Below are positions 1-7,130 of a stretch of 10,646 nt of DNA, one piece after another. The notes below the pieces were generated by a model. That model made no database searches. It saw only the letters and a list, made by a program, of their open reading frames with translations, and was not told where the DNA came from. Both the position numbers and the translations under genes were made by a program. Each line of letters begins with the position of its first letter. Positions within the stretch are counted from its first letter, which is position 1. Source of the stretch: DATARH01 sp050246595 (lineage in GTDB: Bacteria; Pseudomonadota; Alphaproteobacteria; ATCC43930; CGMCC-115725). Location of the stretch: NCBI GenBank assembly GCA_050246595.1, contig JBFWVT010000119.1:1-10646 (forward strand), written 5' to 3'.

Positions 1-300
1 TGACAGAATGCACCCCACCCCCGCGTGGCTCACACCACCCAGACGCAGACCGCATCCCATCCGCGCAAACGACAGCCCATAGCCGCCGCCCGCGCATCCC
101 TTCATCAACCAACAATGTCAATCAGCAGGGCGATGCCCTTCGGCACCCTCCGGCCCGTTGTGACTATTGTCTCCGGGTCCGGTTCCGCCGGGAGCCGCTT
201 GGCCCGACCGGCGAGGCCCTAACTTAGTCACGGGCCTCGCTCCTGTCCAGAGGGTCGATTACAAAAAAATGACGAGTCCCACCGCCATGGCAGGTCGCGC
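1..300. other. Left-edge region with no identified gene
   Basis: I recognise no gene here. Several frames stay open by GC bias but encode proline-, arginine- and alanine-rich sequence with no family resemblance. On the minus strand a frame opens at an ATG at 105 and runs off the left edge without a stop. It is glycine-rich, has no convincing ribosome binding site, and I do not call it. A run of seven A's on the plus strand (264-270), which is a T run for minus-strand transcripts, lies about 30 nt past the DUF1489 stop, but no clear stem precedes it. The stretch also holds the short perfect inverted repeat listed separately. Confidence 0.5.
211..240. repeat. Perfect 9-bp inverted repeat
   Basis: GCGAGGCCC at 211-219 is followed by a 12-nt spacer and its exact reverse complement GGGCCTCGC at 232-240. 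The stem would be very GC-rich. No run of T follows on either strand, so it is not a standard intrinsic terminator. It lies about 60 nt beyond the stop of the DUF1489 gene and could weakly end that transcript. Its role is unknown. Confidence 0.4.
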
Positions 301-756
301 TCAGAGCAGCCCCAGCGCGCGCAATTCCGCCGCCATCCGAGCCGGCATTGGCGCACCCTCCGGGTCGCCCTCCGCGTCCGCCATCCCGTCCGGCGGCGCA
401 TCAGCCGGCGACAGATAGCGCCAGCCCTGAAACGGTCGCCACGGCCGCCATACGGTCGCGATCAGCTCCGGTGCGACCTCGATCAGGCAATAGGCGCGGC
501 CCTTCTCGTCGCGCTCGCTACGGAAACCCGTGATGGCTTGGCGCGCCCGGATCTGTCCGCGGATGACCCAGTAAAGCGAGCCGCCGCTCAGAACCGCCTC
601 GGCGCGGTGCGGTCGATTTCGCGTGAAAACGAAATTGCCGCCGAGCTGTTCGATGCGCGCGGCGCGCACTCGCCGCAGATCGTCGAGATCGGCGATGCCC
701 ACCGCCATTTTCAGAAGGTGGAGCGGCGGCGGGCTCGCTTCGCCGTCGCCGGTCAT
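301..756 (-). CDS. DUF1489 family protein
   Basis: The 151-residue protein matches the alphaproteobacterial DUF1489 family as I remember it. The conserved N-terminal stretch LHLLKMAVGI is at residues 12-21. The central core is TRNRPHRAE (45-53), followed by GGSLYWVIRGQIRARQAI (58-75). The family has no established biochemical role, and I see no signal peptide or membrane segment. The last third (about 115-140) is proline-, alanine- and acid-rich and probably disordered. The start ATG at 756-754 overlaps the TGA stop of the upstream carboxylase alpha gene (755-753) in an ATGA arrangement, so translation is probably coupled and the two genes share a transcript. This context suggests, but does not prove, a link to acyl-CoA metabolism. 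The family call is from memory; the function is unknown. Confidence 0.85.
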   Translation of the reverse strand: MTGDGEASPPPLHLLKMAVGIADLDDLRRVRAARIEQLGGNFVFTRNRPHRAEAVLSGGSLYWVIRGQIRARQAITGFRSERDEKGRAYCLIEVAPELIATVWRPWRPFQGWRYLSPADAPPDGMADAEGDPEGAPMPARMAAELRALGLL

Positions 757-2753
757 CGCTCCGCGGCCTTGTCGTCCGCCAGCGCAATCAGCTCGACTCC
801 CTCCTCGACCAGATCGCCCGGCGCGAAATGCACCGAGGCAACGATTCCGTCGCGCGGCGCCGCGATCGTGTGTTCCATTTTCATCGCCTCGACCACCATC
901 ATTGGTTGGCCCTGGCGGACGGCCTCCCCAACCGTCACCAAAACCTGCACAACGCGCCCCGGCATCGGTGCGGTCAGCCGTCCGGCAGTCGGATCGGCGC
1001 CGGCCGGCGGAGCCAGCGGATCGATCGCCTCAAGAAGCCAGCTTTCCCCATCAAGGAACACCGCCGCAACTCCGCCGTCATCCAGCACGCGCACGGCGCG
1101 GCGCACGCCGTCGAGGACAACGGCGAGCCTGCCGTCGGGCTCCCTCTCGCCGCGTAAGTCATGAGGCCTGCCGGCAATCTCCAAACGCCAGTGACCGGGG
1201 CCGATCGTGCTAGCCACCAGTACAAGCTCCGTCTCGCCGCAGCGGAACAGAAAATCGCGCCGCGCCGGGGTGAGATTAAGCCGCCACCCGTCCCCTCGCG
1301 ACCACGGGTCCCCCGCGCTGGCAGCAGAGGCCAATTCCTCGCGCGACAGCAGCCGATCGAGCGCCAGACCGGCCAAGGCAAGCAACGGCGGGTCCGCTGC
1401 GGCCAGCAGCGCATCGCGCCGGCGTTCGATAAACCCGGTATCGACCGCGCCGGCGGCGAAATCCGCGTCCGCGACAACACGAGCCAAAAATCCCAGATTC
1501 GTCGCGACCCCGAGCACAGCAGTCTCGGCCAGCCCACGAGCCAGCCGCGCACGGGAAGCGGCGCGATCCTCACCATGGGCGATGATCTTCGCGATCATCG
1601 GGTCATAGAAGGCGGTCACCAGGTCGTCGGCCCGCACGCCGGTATCGACCCTGATCGCATCGCCTTGCGGCAGATGCAGCCGGTGCAGCCTGCCGGTTGC
1701 CGGCAGAAAACCGCGCGCCGGGTTCTCGGCATAGAGCCGCACCTCGATCGCGTGGCCGGACAGCGCGATCTCGTCCTGCCGCAGCGGCAATCCCTCGCCG
1801 GCGGCGACGCGCAACTGCCACTCGACCAGATCGAGCCCGGTCACCGCCTCGGTCACCGGGTGCTCGACTTGCAACCGCGTGTTCATCTCCATGAAATAGA
1901 AGCGCTCGCCGTCATCCTCAGCGATGAACTCGACCGTGCCGGCGCCGATATAACCGACCGCGCGCGCCGCCGCGACCGCCGTCTCGCCAAGATGGAGCCG
2001 GCGCTCCCGGCTAAGTCCCGGCGCCGGCGCCTCCTCAACGATCTTCTGATGGCGACGCTGGATCGAGCAGTCGCGCTCGAACAGGTGGACGATATTGCCG
2101 TAACTGTCGCCGAATACCTGCACCTCGATGTGGCGGGGACGTTCGAGATAGCGCTCGATCAGCACGGTGTCGTCGTCAAAGGCGCCTTTCGCCTCGCGCC
2201 TAGCCCCGTCGAGGGCGCGCGGAAACTCGGCCGCGTTCGCGACGACCCGCATGCCGCGCCCGCCGCCGCCGGCCGAAGCTTTTATCATGACCGGAAAGCC
2301 GATCCGCTCGGCCTCGGCGGCGAGCCTCGCGTCTTCCTGATCGGCCCCGTGATAGCCCGGCACAACCGGCACACCGTGCGCCTCCATCAGCGCCTTTGCC
2401 GCCGCCTTCGACCCCATCGCGCGGATCGCCTGCGGCGACGGGCCGATAAACACGATCCCGGCGGCGGCGCAGGTCTCGGCGAACTCGGCGTTTTCCGACA
2501 GAAAACCGTAACCGGGATGCACCGCCTCCGCACCGCTGTCGCGTGCCGCCGCGGTGATCGCCTCGATGTTCAGGTAGCTCTGCCGCGGCGAAGGAGGGCC
2601 GATCAGCCGGGCTTCGTCGGCCATCGCGACATGCAGCGCGCCGGCATCGGCCTCGGAATAGACCGCGACCGTCGCGATCCCCATGCGCCGCGCGGTGCGG
2701 ATCACGCGACAGGCGATTTCGCCGCGATTGGCGATCAGAATCTTCGAGAACAT
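753..2753 (-). CDS. mccA: Acyl-CoA carboxylase biotin-containing alpha subunit (probable methylcrotonyl-CoA carboxylase)
   Basis: This subunit carboxylates its own biotin with ATP and bicarbonate, and the beta subunit passes the carboxyl group to the acyl-CoA. It is cytoplasmic. The protein has 666 residues, normal for alpha subunits. Residues 1-445 are the biotin carboxylase region: MFSKILIANRGEIACRVIRT (1-20), the glycine-rich ATP loop AGGGGRGM (161-168), RDCSIQRRHQKIVEE (227-241) and EMNTRLQVEH (289-298). A less conserved linker follows. The C-terminal biotinyl domain has EAMKMEH at 622-628, with K625 the expected biotinylated lysine. I chose the ATG at 2753 because MFSKILIANRG is the usual family start. 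The open frame runs 27 codons further, to a TTG at 2834, but only by reading through a dispersed palindrome. No clear Shine-Dalgarno site precedes 2753. The neighbouring MCC-type beta gene is what points to methylcrotonyl-CoA (liuD-type); from this chain alone a propionyl or geranyl substrate cannot be excluded. Confidence 0.93.
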   Translation of the reverse strand: MFSKILIANRGEIACRVIRTARRMGIATVAVYSEADAGALHVAMADEARLIGPPSPRQSYLNIEAITAAARDSGAEAVHPGYGFLSENAEFAETCAAAGIVFIGPSPQAIRAMGSKAAAKALMEAHGVPVVPGYHGADQEDARLAAEAERIGFPVMIKASAGGGGRGMRVVANAAEFPRALDGARREAKGAFDDDTVLIERYLERPRHIEVQVFGDSYGNIVHLFERDCSIQRRHQKIVEEAPAPGLSRERRLHLGETAVAAARAVGYIGAGTVEFIAEDDGERFYFMEMNTRLQVEHPVTEAVTGLDLVEWQLRVAAGEGLPLRQDEIALSGHAIEVRLYAENPARGFLPATGRLHRLHLPQGDAIRVDTGVRADDLVTAFYDPMIAKIIAHGEDRAASRARLARGLAETAVLGVATNLGFLARVVADADFAAGAVDTGFIERRRDALLAAADPPLLALAGLALDRLLSREELASAASAGDPWSRGDGWRLNLTPARRDFLFRCGETELVLVASTIGPGHWRLEIAGRPHDLRGEREPDGRLAVVLDGVRRAVRVLDDGGVAAVFLDGESWLLEAIDPLAPPAGADPTAGRLTAPMPGRVVQVLVTVGEAVRQGQPMMVVEAMKMEHTIAAPRDGIVASVHFAPGDLVEEGVELIALADDKAAER

Positions 2754-2759
2754 GATTTT

Positions 2760-2827
2760 ACCACGGAGGCACGGAGATGACGGAGAAAGAAGAAAACATT
2801 CCTCTGTGCTCTCCGCGCCTCCGTGGT
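2760..2827. repeat. Dispersed palindromic element between the carboxylase beta and alpha genes
   Basis: The 18-nt arm ACCACGGAGGCACGGAGA (2760-2777) is mirrored by TCTCCGCGCCTCCGTGGT (2810-2827), with one mismatch and a 32-nt loop. Sequences of the ACCACGGAGGCACGGAG type are a widespread bacterial interspersed repeat. When translated in an open frame they read HHGGAESTEE...CLRG, as here on the minus strand. The element fills most of the 96-nt gap between the beta stop (2850) and the alpha start (2753), and its base is 6 nt from the alpha start codon. A hairpin there in the shared mRNA could influence how much alpha is made relative to beta; that is inference. Confidence 0.85.
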
Positions 2828-2849
2828 GAAACAAGCATCATCGGAATGC

Positions 2850-4472
2850 TCACATCCGGAACACGCCGAACCGCCCGCTCTCGCCGCTATAGGCCGGAAT
2901 CGGCGCGTTCAGCGCGGCGGAAATCCCGAGCGCCAGCACCAGCCGGGTTTCGGCCGGGTCGATGATCCCGTCATCCCACAGCCGGGCGCTGGCGTAATAG
3001 GGGTGCCCCTGCGTCTCGTATTGCGAGCGGATCGGCGCCTTGAATTCTTCCTCCTCGGCCGTGCTCCATTCCTGCCCGCGCGCCTCCAGACCGTCGCGCC
3101 GCACGGTCGCCAGCACCGACGCGGCCTGCTCGCCGCCCATCACCGAAATGCGCGCGTTCGGCCACATCCACAGGAAGCGCGGCGAGTAGGCGCGGCCGGA
3201 CATGCCGTAATTGCCGGCGCCGAAACTGCCGCCGATGATGACCGTGAATTTGGGCACCGGCGCGGTCGCGACCGCCGTGACCATCTTGGCGCCGTCCTTG
3301 GCAATCCCGGCATTCTCGTATTTGCGGCCGACCATAAAGCCGGTGATGTTCTGCAGAAACACGAGCGGGACGCCGCGCTGGGCGCACAACTCGATAAAAT
3401 GCGCGCCCTTCAACGCGCTCTCGGAAAACAGAATGCCGTTATTCGCGACGATGCCGACCGGATAGCCCCAGATGCGGGCAAAACCGCAGACCAGCGTCGC
3501 GCCGTAAAGCTGCTTGAACTCATCGAGTTCGCTGCCGTCGACGATGCGGGCGATCACCTCGCGGACGTCGTAGGGGCGGCGCATATCGGTCGGGATCACG
3601 CCGTACAGTTCATCGACCGGATAGGCCGGCTCGCGCGGCGGCTCGACGGCGAGCGGCGCCGGCTTGATCCGGTTCAGATTGCCGACAATGCGGCGGGCAA
3701 TACCGAGCGCGTGGCGATCGTCGAAGGCGTAATGGTCGGTGACGCCGGAGGTGCGGCTGTGTACGTCGGCGCCGCCGAGATCCTCGGCGCTGACGATTTC
3801 GCCGGTCGCGGCGCGCACCAGGGGCGGCCCGCCGAGAAAGATCGTGCCTTGCCCCTTGACGATAATGCTTTCATCGGACATCGCCGGGACATAGGCGCCG
3901 CCGGCGGTGCACGACCCCATCACAATCGCGATCTGCGGTATCCCAAGCGCCGACAGATTGGCCTGGTTGTAGAAGATGCGGCCGAAATGGTCGCGGTCGG
4001 GAAAGACCTCGTCCTGCGCCGGCAGAAACGCGCCGCCCGAATCGACCAGATACAGGCATGGCAGCCGGTTGTCGCGCGCGATTTCCTGCGCCCGCAGGTG
4101 CTTTTTGACTGTCATCGGGAAATAGGTGCCGCCTTTGACGGTCGCATCGTTGGCGACGACGACGCATTCGCGCCCGGCGATGCGGCCGATGCCGGTCACG
4201 ATGCCGGCGGCCGGCACCGCGCCATCATACATCTGGTAGGCGGCAAAGGCGGAGAGTTCGAGAAACGGCGACCCCGGGTCGAGCAGCAGCCGGATGCGCT
4301 CGCGCGCCAGCAGCTTGCCGCGCCCCTCGTGCCGCCGGCGCGAGGCCTCGTCGCCGCCGAGCGCGATCGCTTCGGTCTTATCGCGCAGATCGGCGACAAG
4401 CGCGTACATCGCCTCGGCGTTGGCGCGGAACGACGCGGAGCGCGGCTCAAGCGCGGTCTTGATGACGGCCAT
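2850..4472 (-). CDS. mccB: Methylcrotonyl-CoA carboxylase beta (carboxyltransferase) subunit
   Basis: This carboxyltransferase moves the carboxyl group from biotin to 3-methylcrotonyl-CoA, giving 3-methylglutaconyl-CoA in leucine and isovalerate breakdown (liuB/MCCC2 type). The 540-residue length fits the family. MCC-like motifs are YDGAVPAAGIVTGIGR (82-97), VDSGGAFLPAQDEVFPDRDH (143-162), the first oxyanion-hole region GSCTAGGAYVPAMSD (186-200), ITGFMVGRKYENAGIAKDGA (376-395), the second oxyanion-hole region GGSFGAGNYGMSGRAY (414-429), and the C-terminal FGVFRM. That combination separates it from propionyl-CoA and acetyl-CoA carboxyltransferases. I chose the ATG at 4472 because family members begin near the SASFRANAEAM segment. 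An upstream ATG at 4508 would add 12 unrelated residues. A weak purine stretch (GGGG) lies just upstream. The oxidoreductase gene ends 55 nt upstream, so co-transcription is likely. Confidence 0.95.
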   Translation of the reverse strand: MAVIKTALEPRSASFRANAEAMYALVADLRDKTEAIALGGDEASRRRHEGRGKLLARERIRLLLDPGSPFLELSAFAAYQMYDGAVPAAGIVTGIGRIAGRECVVVANDATVKGGTYFPMTVKKHLRAQEIARDNRLPCLYLVDSGGAFLPAQDEVFPDRDHFGRIFYNQANLSALGIPQIAIVMGSCTAGGAYVPAMSDESIIVKGQGTIFLGGPPLVRAATGEIVSAEDLGGADVHSRTSGVTDHYAFDDRHALGIARRIVGNLNRIKPAPLAVEPPREPAYPVDELYGVIPTDMRRPYDVREVIARIVDGSELDEFKQLYGATLVCGFARIWGYPVGIVANNGILFSESALKGAHFIELCAQRGVPLVFLQNITGFMVGRKYENAGIAKDGAKMVTAVATAPVPKFTVIIGGSFGAGNYGMSGRAYSPRFLWMWPNARISVMGGEQAASVLATVRRDGLEARGQEWSTAEEEEFKAPIRSQYETQGHPYYASARLWDDGIIDPAETRLVLALGISAALNAPIPAYSGESGRFGVFRM

Positions 4473-4500
4473 CGCCCCGGAGCTTACAGGCGCGACCGCG

Positions 4501-4528
4501 CGGCGCAAGCGCCGTGCCGCCTTGCGGC
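4501..4528. other. Two short GC hairpins at the oxidoreductase/carboxylase junction
   Basis: CGGCGC-AA-GCGCCG (4501-4514) and GCCGC-CTT-GCGGC (4516-4528) lie side by side in the 55-nt gap, the second overlapping the oxidoreductase stop codon by one base. Neither is followed by a T run, so I do not call a terminator. They could slow or partly attenuate read-through into the carboxylase beta gene. In such GC-rich DNA, stems this short may also arise by chance. Confidence 0.25.
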
Positions 4529-5592
4529 TACTCGACGGTGACGAAGCCGAGGCGATCGGTCAGCTTGTACTCCTCGACCAGCTCGCGCAGCTTGTACCAG
4601 GTCGCGTCCTCGACCTCGATACCGTGGGCGCGCCGGTCGGTCTCTTTCATGTGCTCGATCTCGCCGGGATACAGTACACCGCTGGAACCCTCGGCCGGTG
4701 GCGTGTCCTTCAGATAACGGATGAAATCACCGACATCCTTCTTGAACTCGGCCAGCGGGCGGAACGCATCGACCTTGAACACCGCCATAAAGCAGCCGTC
4801 ATTATGCCGCCCGGTCGGCTCGACGCCGAACCCGAGCCCGGTCAGCAACCCGCACAGGATCTCGACCATGACCGCGAGACCGGTGCCCTTGTAGCCGCCG
4901 TCGGGACCGCCCAATGGCAGCAGCGCACCGCCCTGGCGCAATTGGCGTGGGTCGTTGGTCGGTCTTCCGTCGGCGCCGATCACCCAGCCGTCCGGAACCT
5001 TTTCGTTGCGCGCGACCGCCAGTGCGATCTTGCCGGCCGCCGCCGCCGATGTCGCCATATCAAGATAGAGCGGTCCTTCAAGATCGGACGGGATCGCCAT
5101 CGAGATCGGGTTCGTACCGAGCCGCGCCTCGCGCCCGCCAAACGGCGCGACAGCCTTTGGCGAGCGGCCCGAATCGGCGGTGATCAGCCCGATCATCCCG
5201 ACCTGCGCCGCCATCTGCGTATAGCTCGACAAGCGCCCGATATGGCCCTGACGAAACACGGTAGCGGCGGCAACGTTGCTCTTTTCGGCTTTTTCGATCG
5301 TCAGCCGCATCGCCCGTTCGTTGGCGACGTAGCCAAAGCCCCAATTGCCGTCCACCACCGTTGTCGTCGGTGACTCCCTGACGATGACCCAAGGCGCGCC
5401 GGGGACGATGTGGCCGGCCTTGATCCGGTCGATATAGGTCGGGATCTGGATGACCCCGTGCGAATCATGGCCGACAAGGTTGGCGCCGACGATATGACGC
5501 ATGACCAGCGCCGCCTCGTCCTCCGGCGCTCCCGCCGCGACGAACAGCGCGCGGCCGATTTCCTCAAGACGGTCTGCGGCGATCTTTGGCAT
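4528..5592 (-). CDS. Ldh-family (malate/L-lactate/ureidoglycolate dehydrogenase type) oxidoreductase
   Basis: This 354-residue cytoplasmic protein belongs to the type-2 malate/L-lactate dehydrogenase family (Pfam PF02615), NAD(P)-linked dehydrogenases of 2-hydroxy acids that are not Rossmann-fold enzymes. Visible family features are GHDSHGV (41-47), with the conserved Ser-His-Gly; RQGHIGRL (114-121), where H117 sits where the family has its catalytic histidine (commonly NHFG); GTNPISMA (159-166); and the DGGYKGTGLAVMVEIL segment (231-246), with the conserved K-G-xGL. The substrate cannot be told; members include malate, lactate, ureidoglycolate, sulfolactate and diketogulonate-type enzymes. 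The start at 5592 is fixed by AAAGGAG (5601-5607) 8 nt upstream. The alternative ATG at 5610 lies upstream of that site and would be wrong. A co-directional VOC protein gene precedes it and the MCC beta gene follows, so it may belong to the same operon, but I see no metabolic link. Confidence 0.9.
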   Translation of the reverse strand: MPKIAADRLEEIGRALFVAAGAPEDEAALVMRHIVGANLVGHDSHGVIQIPTYIDRIKAGHIVPGAPWVIVRESPTTTVVDGNWGFGYVANERAMRLTIEKAEKSNVAAATVFRQGHIGRLSSYTQMAAQVGMIGLITADSGRSPKAVAPFGGREARLGTNPISMAIPSDLEGPLYLDMATSAAAAGKIALAVARNEKVPDGWVIGADGRPTNDPRQLRQGGALLPLGGPDGGYKGTGLAVMVEILCGLLTGLGFGVEPTGRHNDGCFMAVFKVDAFRPLAEFKKDVGDFIRYLKDTPPAEGSSGVLYPGEIEHMKETDRRAHGIEVEDATWYKLRELVEEYKLTDRLGFVTVE

Positions 5593-5600
5593 GCGCGACG

Positions 5601-5607
5601 CTCCTTT
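5601..5607 (-). promoter_or_regulatory. Shine-Dalgarno site deciding the oxidoreductase start
   Basis: On the minus strand AAAGGAG lies 8 nt before the ATG at 5592. It lies just after the upstream in-frame ATG at 5610 and overlaps its first codons, which rules that longer start out in practice. Confidence 0.75.
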
Positions 5608-5616
5608 CAACCGCCG

Positions 5617-5700
5617 TCATTGCGAGCGCAGCGAAGCAATCTCGGGCAGACGGGTATGCGACTGATCGAGATTGCTTCGTCGCTGCGCTCCTCGCAATGA
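5617..5700. repeat. Dispersed palindrome, TCATTGCGAG...AAGCAATCTCG type (copy 1)
   Basis: The left arm is 5617-5644 (TCATTGCGAG to AAGCAATCTCG) and the right arm is 5667-5700. The reverse complement of the right arm is the same sequence with two extra triplets. The loop is 22 nt. This is the common alphaproteobacterial interspersed repeat built on TCATTGCGAGGAGCGCAGCGACGAAGCAATCTCG. It fills the gap between the VOC gene stop (5709) and the oxidoreductase start, and as RNA would fold into a long hairpin that could end or attenuate transcription from the VOC gene. A second copy with reversed arm order is at 7975-8051. Confidence 0.9.
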
Positions 5701-5708
5701 TGATGTCC

Positions 5709-6227
5709 TCAGGCCGGTTCCTTGAGGTGCGTCGCGCGCATCAGCCGCACGGCTTCGGGGTCGCTCATAATTTCGGTGCGGGCGTTTTTGAGGAATTCCT
5801 GGTACTCGCACGCCATCTCCGGCGGCGCGATTTCGATCATCAGCCGGTTTTCGATCCAGAATTCGATGACATGAAAAAACGGCTTCTGCCCTTTCATGCC
5901 GCGGCCGAAGGTCTTGGCGCGCCAGCCCTCGCGCGCGCCGATCCGCTCAACCTCCTCGCGGCTGAGCGGCACCGAGACCAGCGCATGGAAAGGCCAGGCG
6001 CGCGGCGCATCCTGCTTGCCGAACACGACCTGATCGTCATTCGCCGGAACTTCGAGGGTGGCCCGTTCGGGATAGACCTCGATCATCGTGCCGTGCTCGT
6101 CGCCGCTCGCCGCCATGAAGGCGCCTTCGAGCGGCCCGAACGGAAAGCACTTCCCGTTCATCAATTCGGCCAGCACCGCCGCAACCCGCTGCGGCTCTCG
6201 CGCCGGGATCGAAACGTGATGGATCAT
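5709..6227 (-). CDS. VOC (glyoxalase/bleomycin-resistance fold) family protein
   Basis: The 172-residue protein starts MIHHVSIPAR, the usual first beta strand of vicinal-oxygen-chelate proteins, with a histidine at position 4. GTMIEVYP (47-54) and MIEIAPP (130-136) resemble the metal-ligand glutamate strands of the two beta-alpha-beta-beta-beta modules (E50, E132), and HALVSVP (81-87) starts the second module. Residues H4, E50, H81 and E132 could therefore be the metal site; this comes from pattern, not alignment. The reaction is unknown, since the superfamily includes lyases, dioxygenases, isomerases and binding proteins. The ATG at 6227 has AGGGGA (6233-6238) 5 nt upstream and gives the canonical N terminus; a start at 6248 would add seven residues. 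It could head the minus-strand operon, but the palindrome at 5617-5700 separates it from the next gene. Confidence 0.8.
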   Translation of the reverse strand: MIHHVSIPAREPQRVAAVLAELMNGKCFPFGPLEGAFMAASGDEHGTMIEVYPERATLEVPANDDQVVFGKQDAPRAWPFHALVSVPLSREEVERIGAREGWRAKTFGRGMKGQKPFFHVIEFWIENRLMIEIAPPEMACEYQEFLKNARTEIMSDPEAVRLMRATHLKEPA

Positions 6228-6256
6228 CCCCGTCCCCTGTCGAAGCAATGTGTGCG

Positions 6257-6285
6257 ACGATAGCGCGCCCCATCGCTGCCGGCAA
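6257..6285 (-). promoter_or_regulatory. Possible sigma-70-like promoter for the VOC gene
   Basis: On the minus strand TTGCCG (6280-6285) and TATCGT (6257-6262) are 17 nt apart and about 30 nt before the VOC start. Each box keeps four of the six consensus bases. It sits just inside the left end of the IS5-like element. The match is weak and could be chance. Confidence 0.2.
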
Positions 6286-6307
6286 CGCAGCGGAGGCGAA
6301 TTCCCTG

Positions 6308-7130
6308 CTAGGGCCTATTAGGGCTTGATGACTTGAGCCAATCGGCTGTAGCGGCGAGGCAGAGGACGCCGAGAAAGGAACACGCGGTCTTTTCGTATCG
6401 GGTGGCGACGGCGCGCCATTCTTTCAGCCGTGCCCACAGGTTCTCGACGAGGTGGCGGTTGTTGTCGATCCACTCCGGGCAGGCGACGGGCGCATCGGTA
6501 CGTTTGGGCGGGATGGCGGGCCGCGCGCCCAGGTTCCAGATGCGCTCGCGAAAGACATCGCAGGCAAAGCCCCGGTCACCGGCAATCCATCCGGGCACGT
6601 CCGGCAGACAGCCGAGCAGCCCCGGGGCAAGAGGCGGTTCATGCGTCTGTCCAGGGGCGAGCGCGAAGGCGATGGCGTGCCCGCGCCCGTCCGCGATCAC
6701 GCAGGCTTTCGTGCCATGGCCGCCGCGAGAGCGGCCAAGCGCCTGGCGCACATCGCGCTGTTGGCGGTCGATCCCCTTTTTGTGCGCCCGCCGCCTTGGG
6801 GTGAGCCCGGATGTTGGTGCCGTCGAGGACGGTCATGCCAGGCGCGATGTCGTGCTGCCGGACGAGATCGAGCAGGCGTTCCCAGACGCCCTGCTTCGCC
6901 CGGCGGATAAACACCAGCGGATGAACAACTGCGCCGCCAGCCACCACGGACCCAATTCGGCGGGGATGCTGCGCCACTTGGCGCCGTTCTGGTGCCGCCG
7001 GAGGATCGCCGAGATGGTCCGCCGCAATTTCTTCGACGGCGTCTTCGCGCGGCCGGACCGCCTCGATCAGCGGTTCCCAAACCGCCCACGCCGCATCCGT
7101 CAAAACCTGATGGTCGTTCCCTTCTGTCAT
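6308..7130 (-). pseudogene. IS5-family DDE transposase, disrupted by three frame changes
   Basis: The N terminus begins at ATG 7130 (MTEGNDHQVLTDAAWAVWEP). After about residue 30, near 7040, the family sequence moves to another frame (RRTISAILRRHQNGAKWRSI). Around 6900 it returns to the first frame (GVWERLLDLVRQHDIAPGMT...DGTNIRAHPKAAGAQKG). Around 6775, at a CAAAAAGGGG run, it moves again to the frame carrying QALGRSRGGHGTKACVIADG, then GDRGFACDVFRE and LWARLKEWRAVATRYEKTAC to the stop. DGTNIRAH and GDRGF hold the first and second catalytic aspartates, and RLKEWRAVATRYEKT the glutamate region. IS427-group elements often use one programmed frameshift, so the run near 6775 could be functional. 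The other two breaks cannot be explained that way, so the gene is probably dead. The stop codon lies outside the element, using its flanking TA. Confidence 0.85.

Noticed and set aside
3..105. Minus-strand gene leaving the left edge from an ATG at 105
   Set aside because: No ribosome binding site, glycine-rich sequence with no family resemblance, and too little of it visible.
255..300. Terminator for the carboxylase/DUF1489 operon
   Set aside because: A run of seven T's exists on the minus strand, but no stem of convincing length directly precedes it.
1161..2780. 539-codon plus-strand open frame opposite the carboxylase alpha gene
   Set aside because: It is antisense to a clear enzyme gene, is rich in Arg, Ala, Gly, Asp and His with no domain, and is explained by GC bias at codon positions.
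4501..4528. Intrinsic terminator between the oxidoreductase and carboxylase beta genes
   Set aside because: Short GC stems without a T run; the genes are 55 nt apart and probably co-transcribed.
2823..4541. 572-codon plus-strand open frame opposite the carboxylase beta gene
   Set aside because: Same antisense effect; its composition shows no protein-like pattern and the minus strand encodes a highly conserved protein.
4294..5373. 359-codon plus-strand frame over the oxidoreductase gene
   Set aside because: Shadow of the Ldh-family gene, with no recognisable motif.
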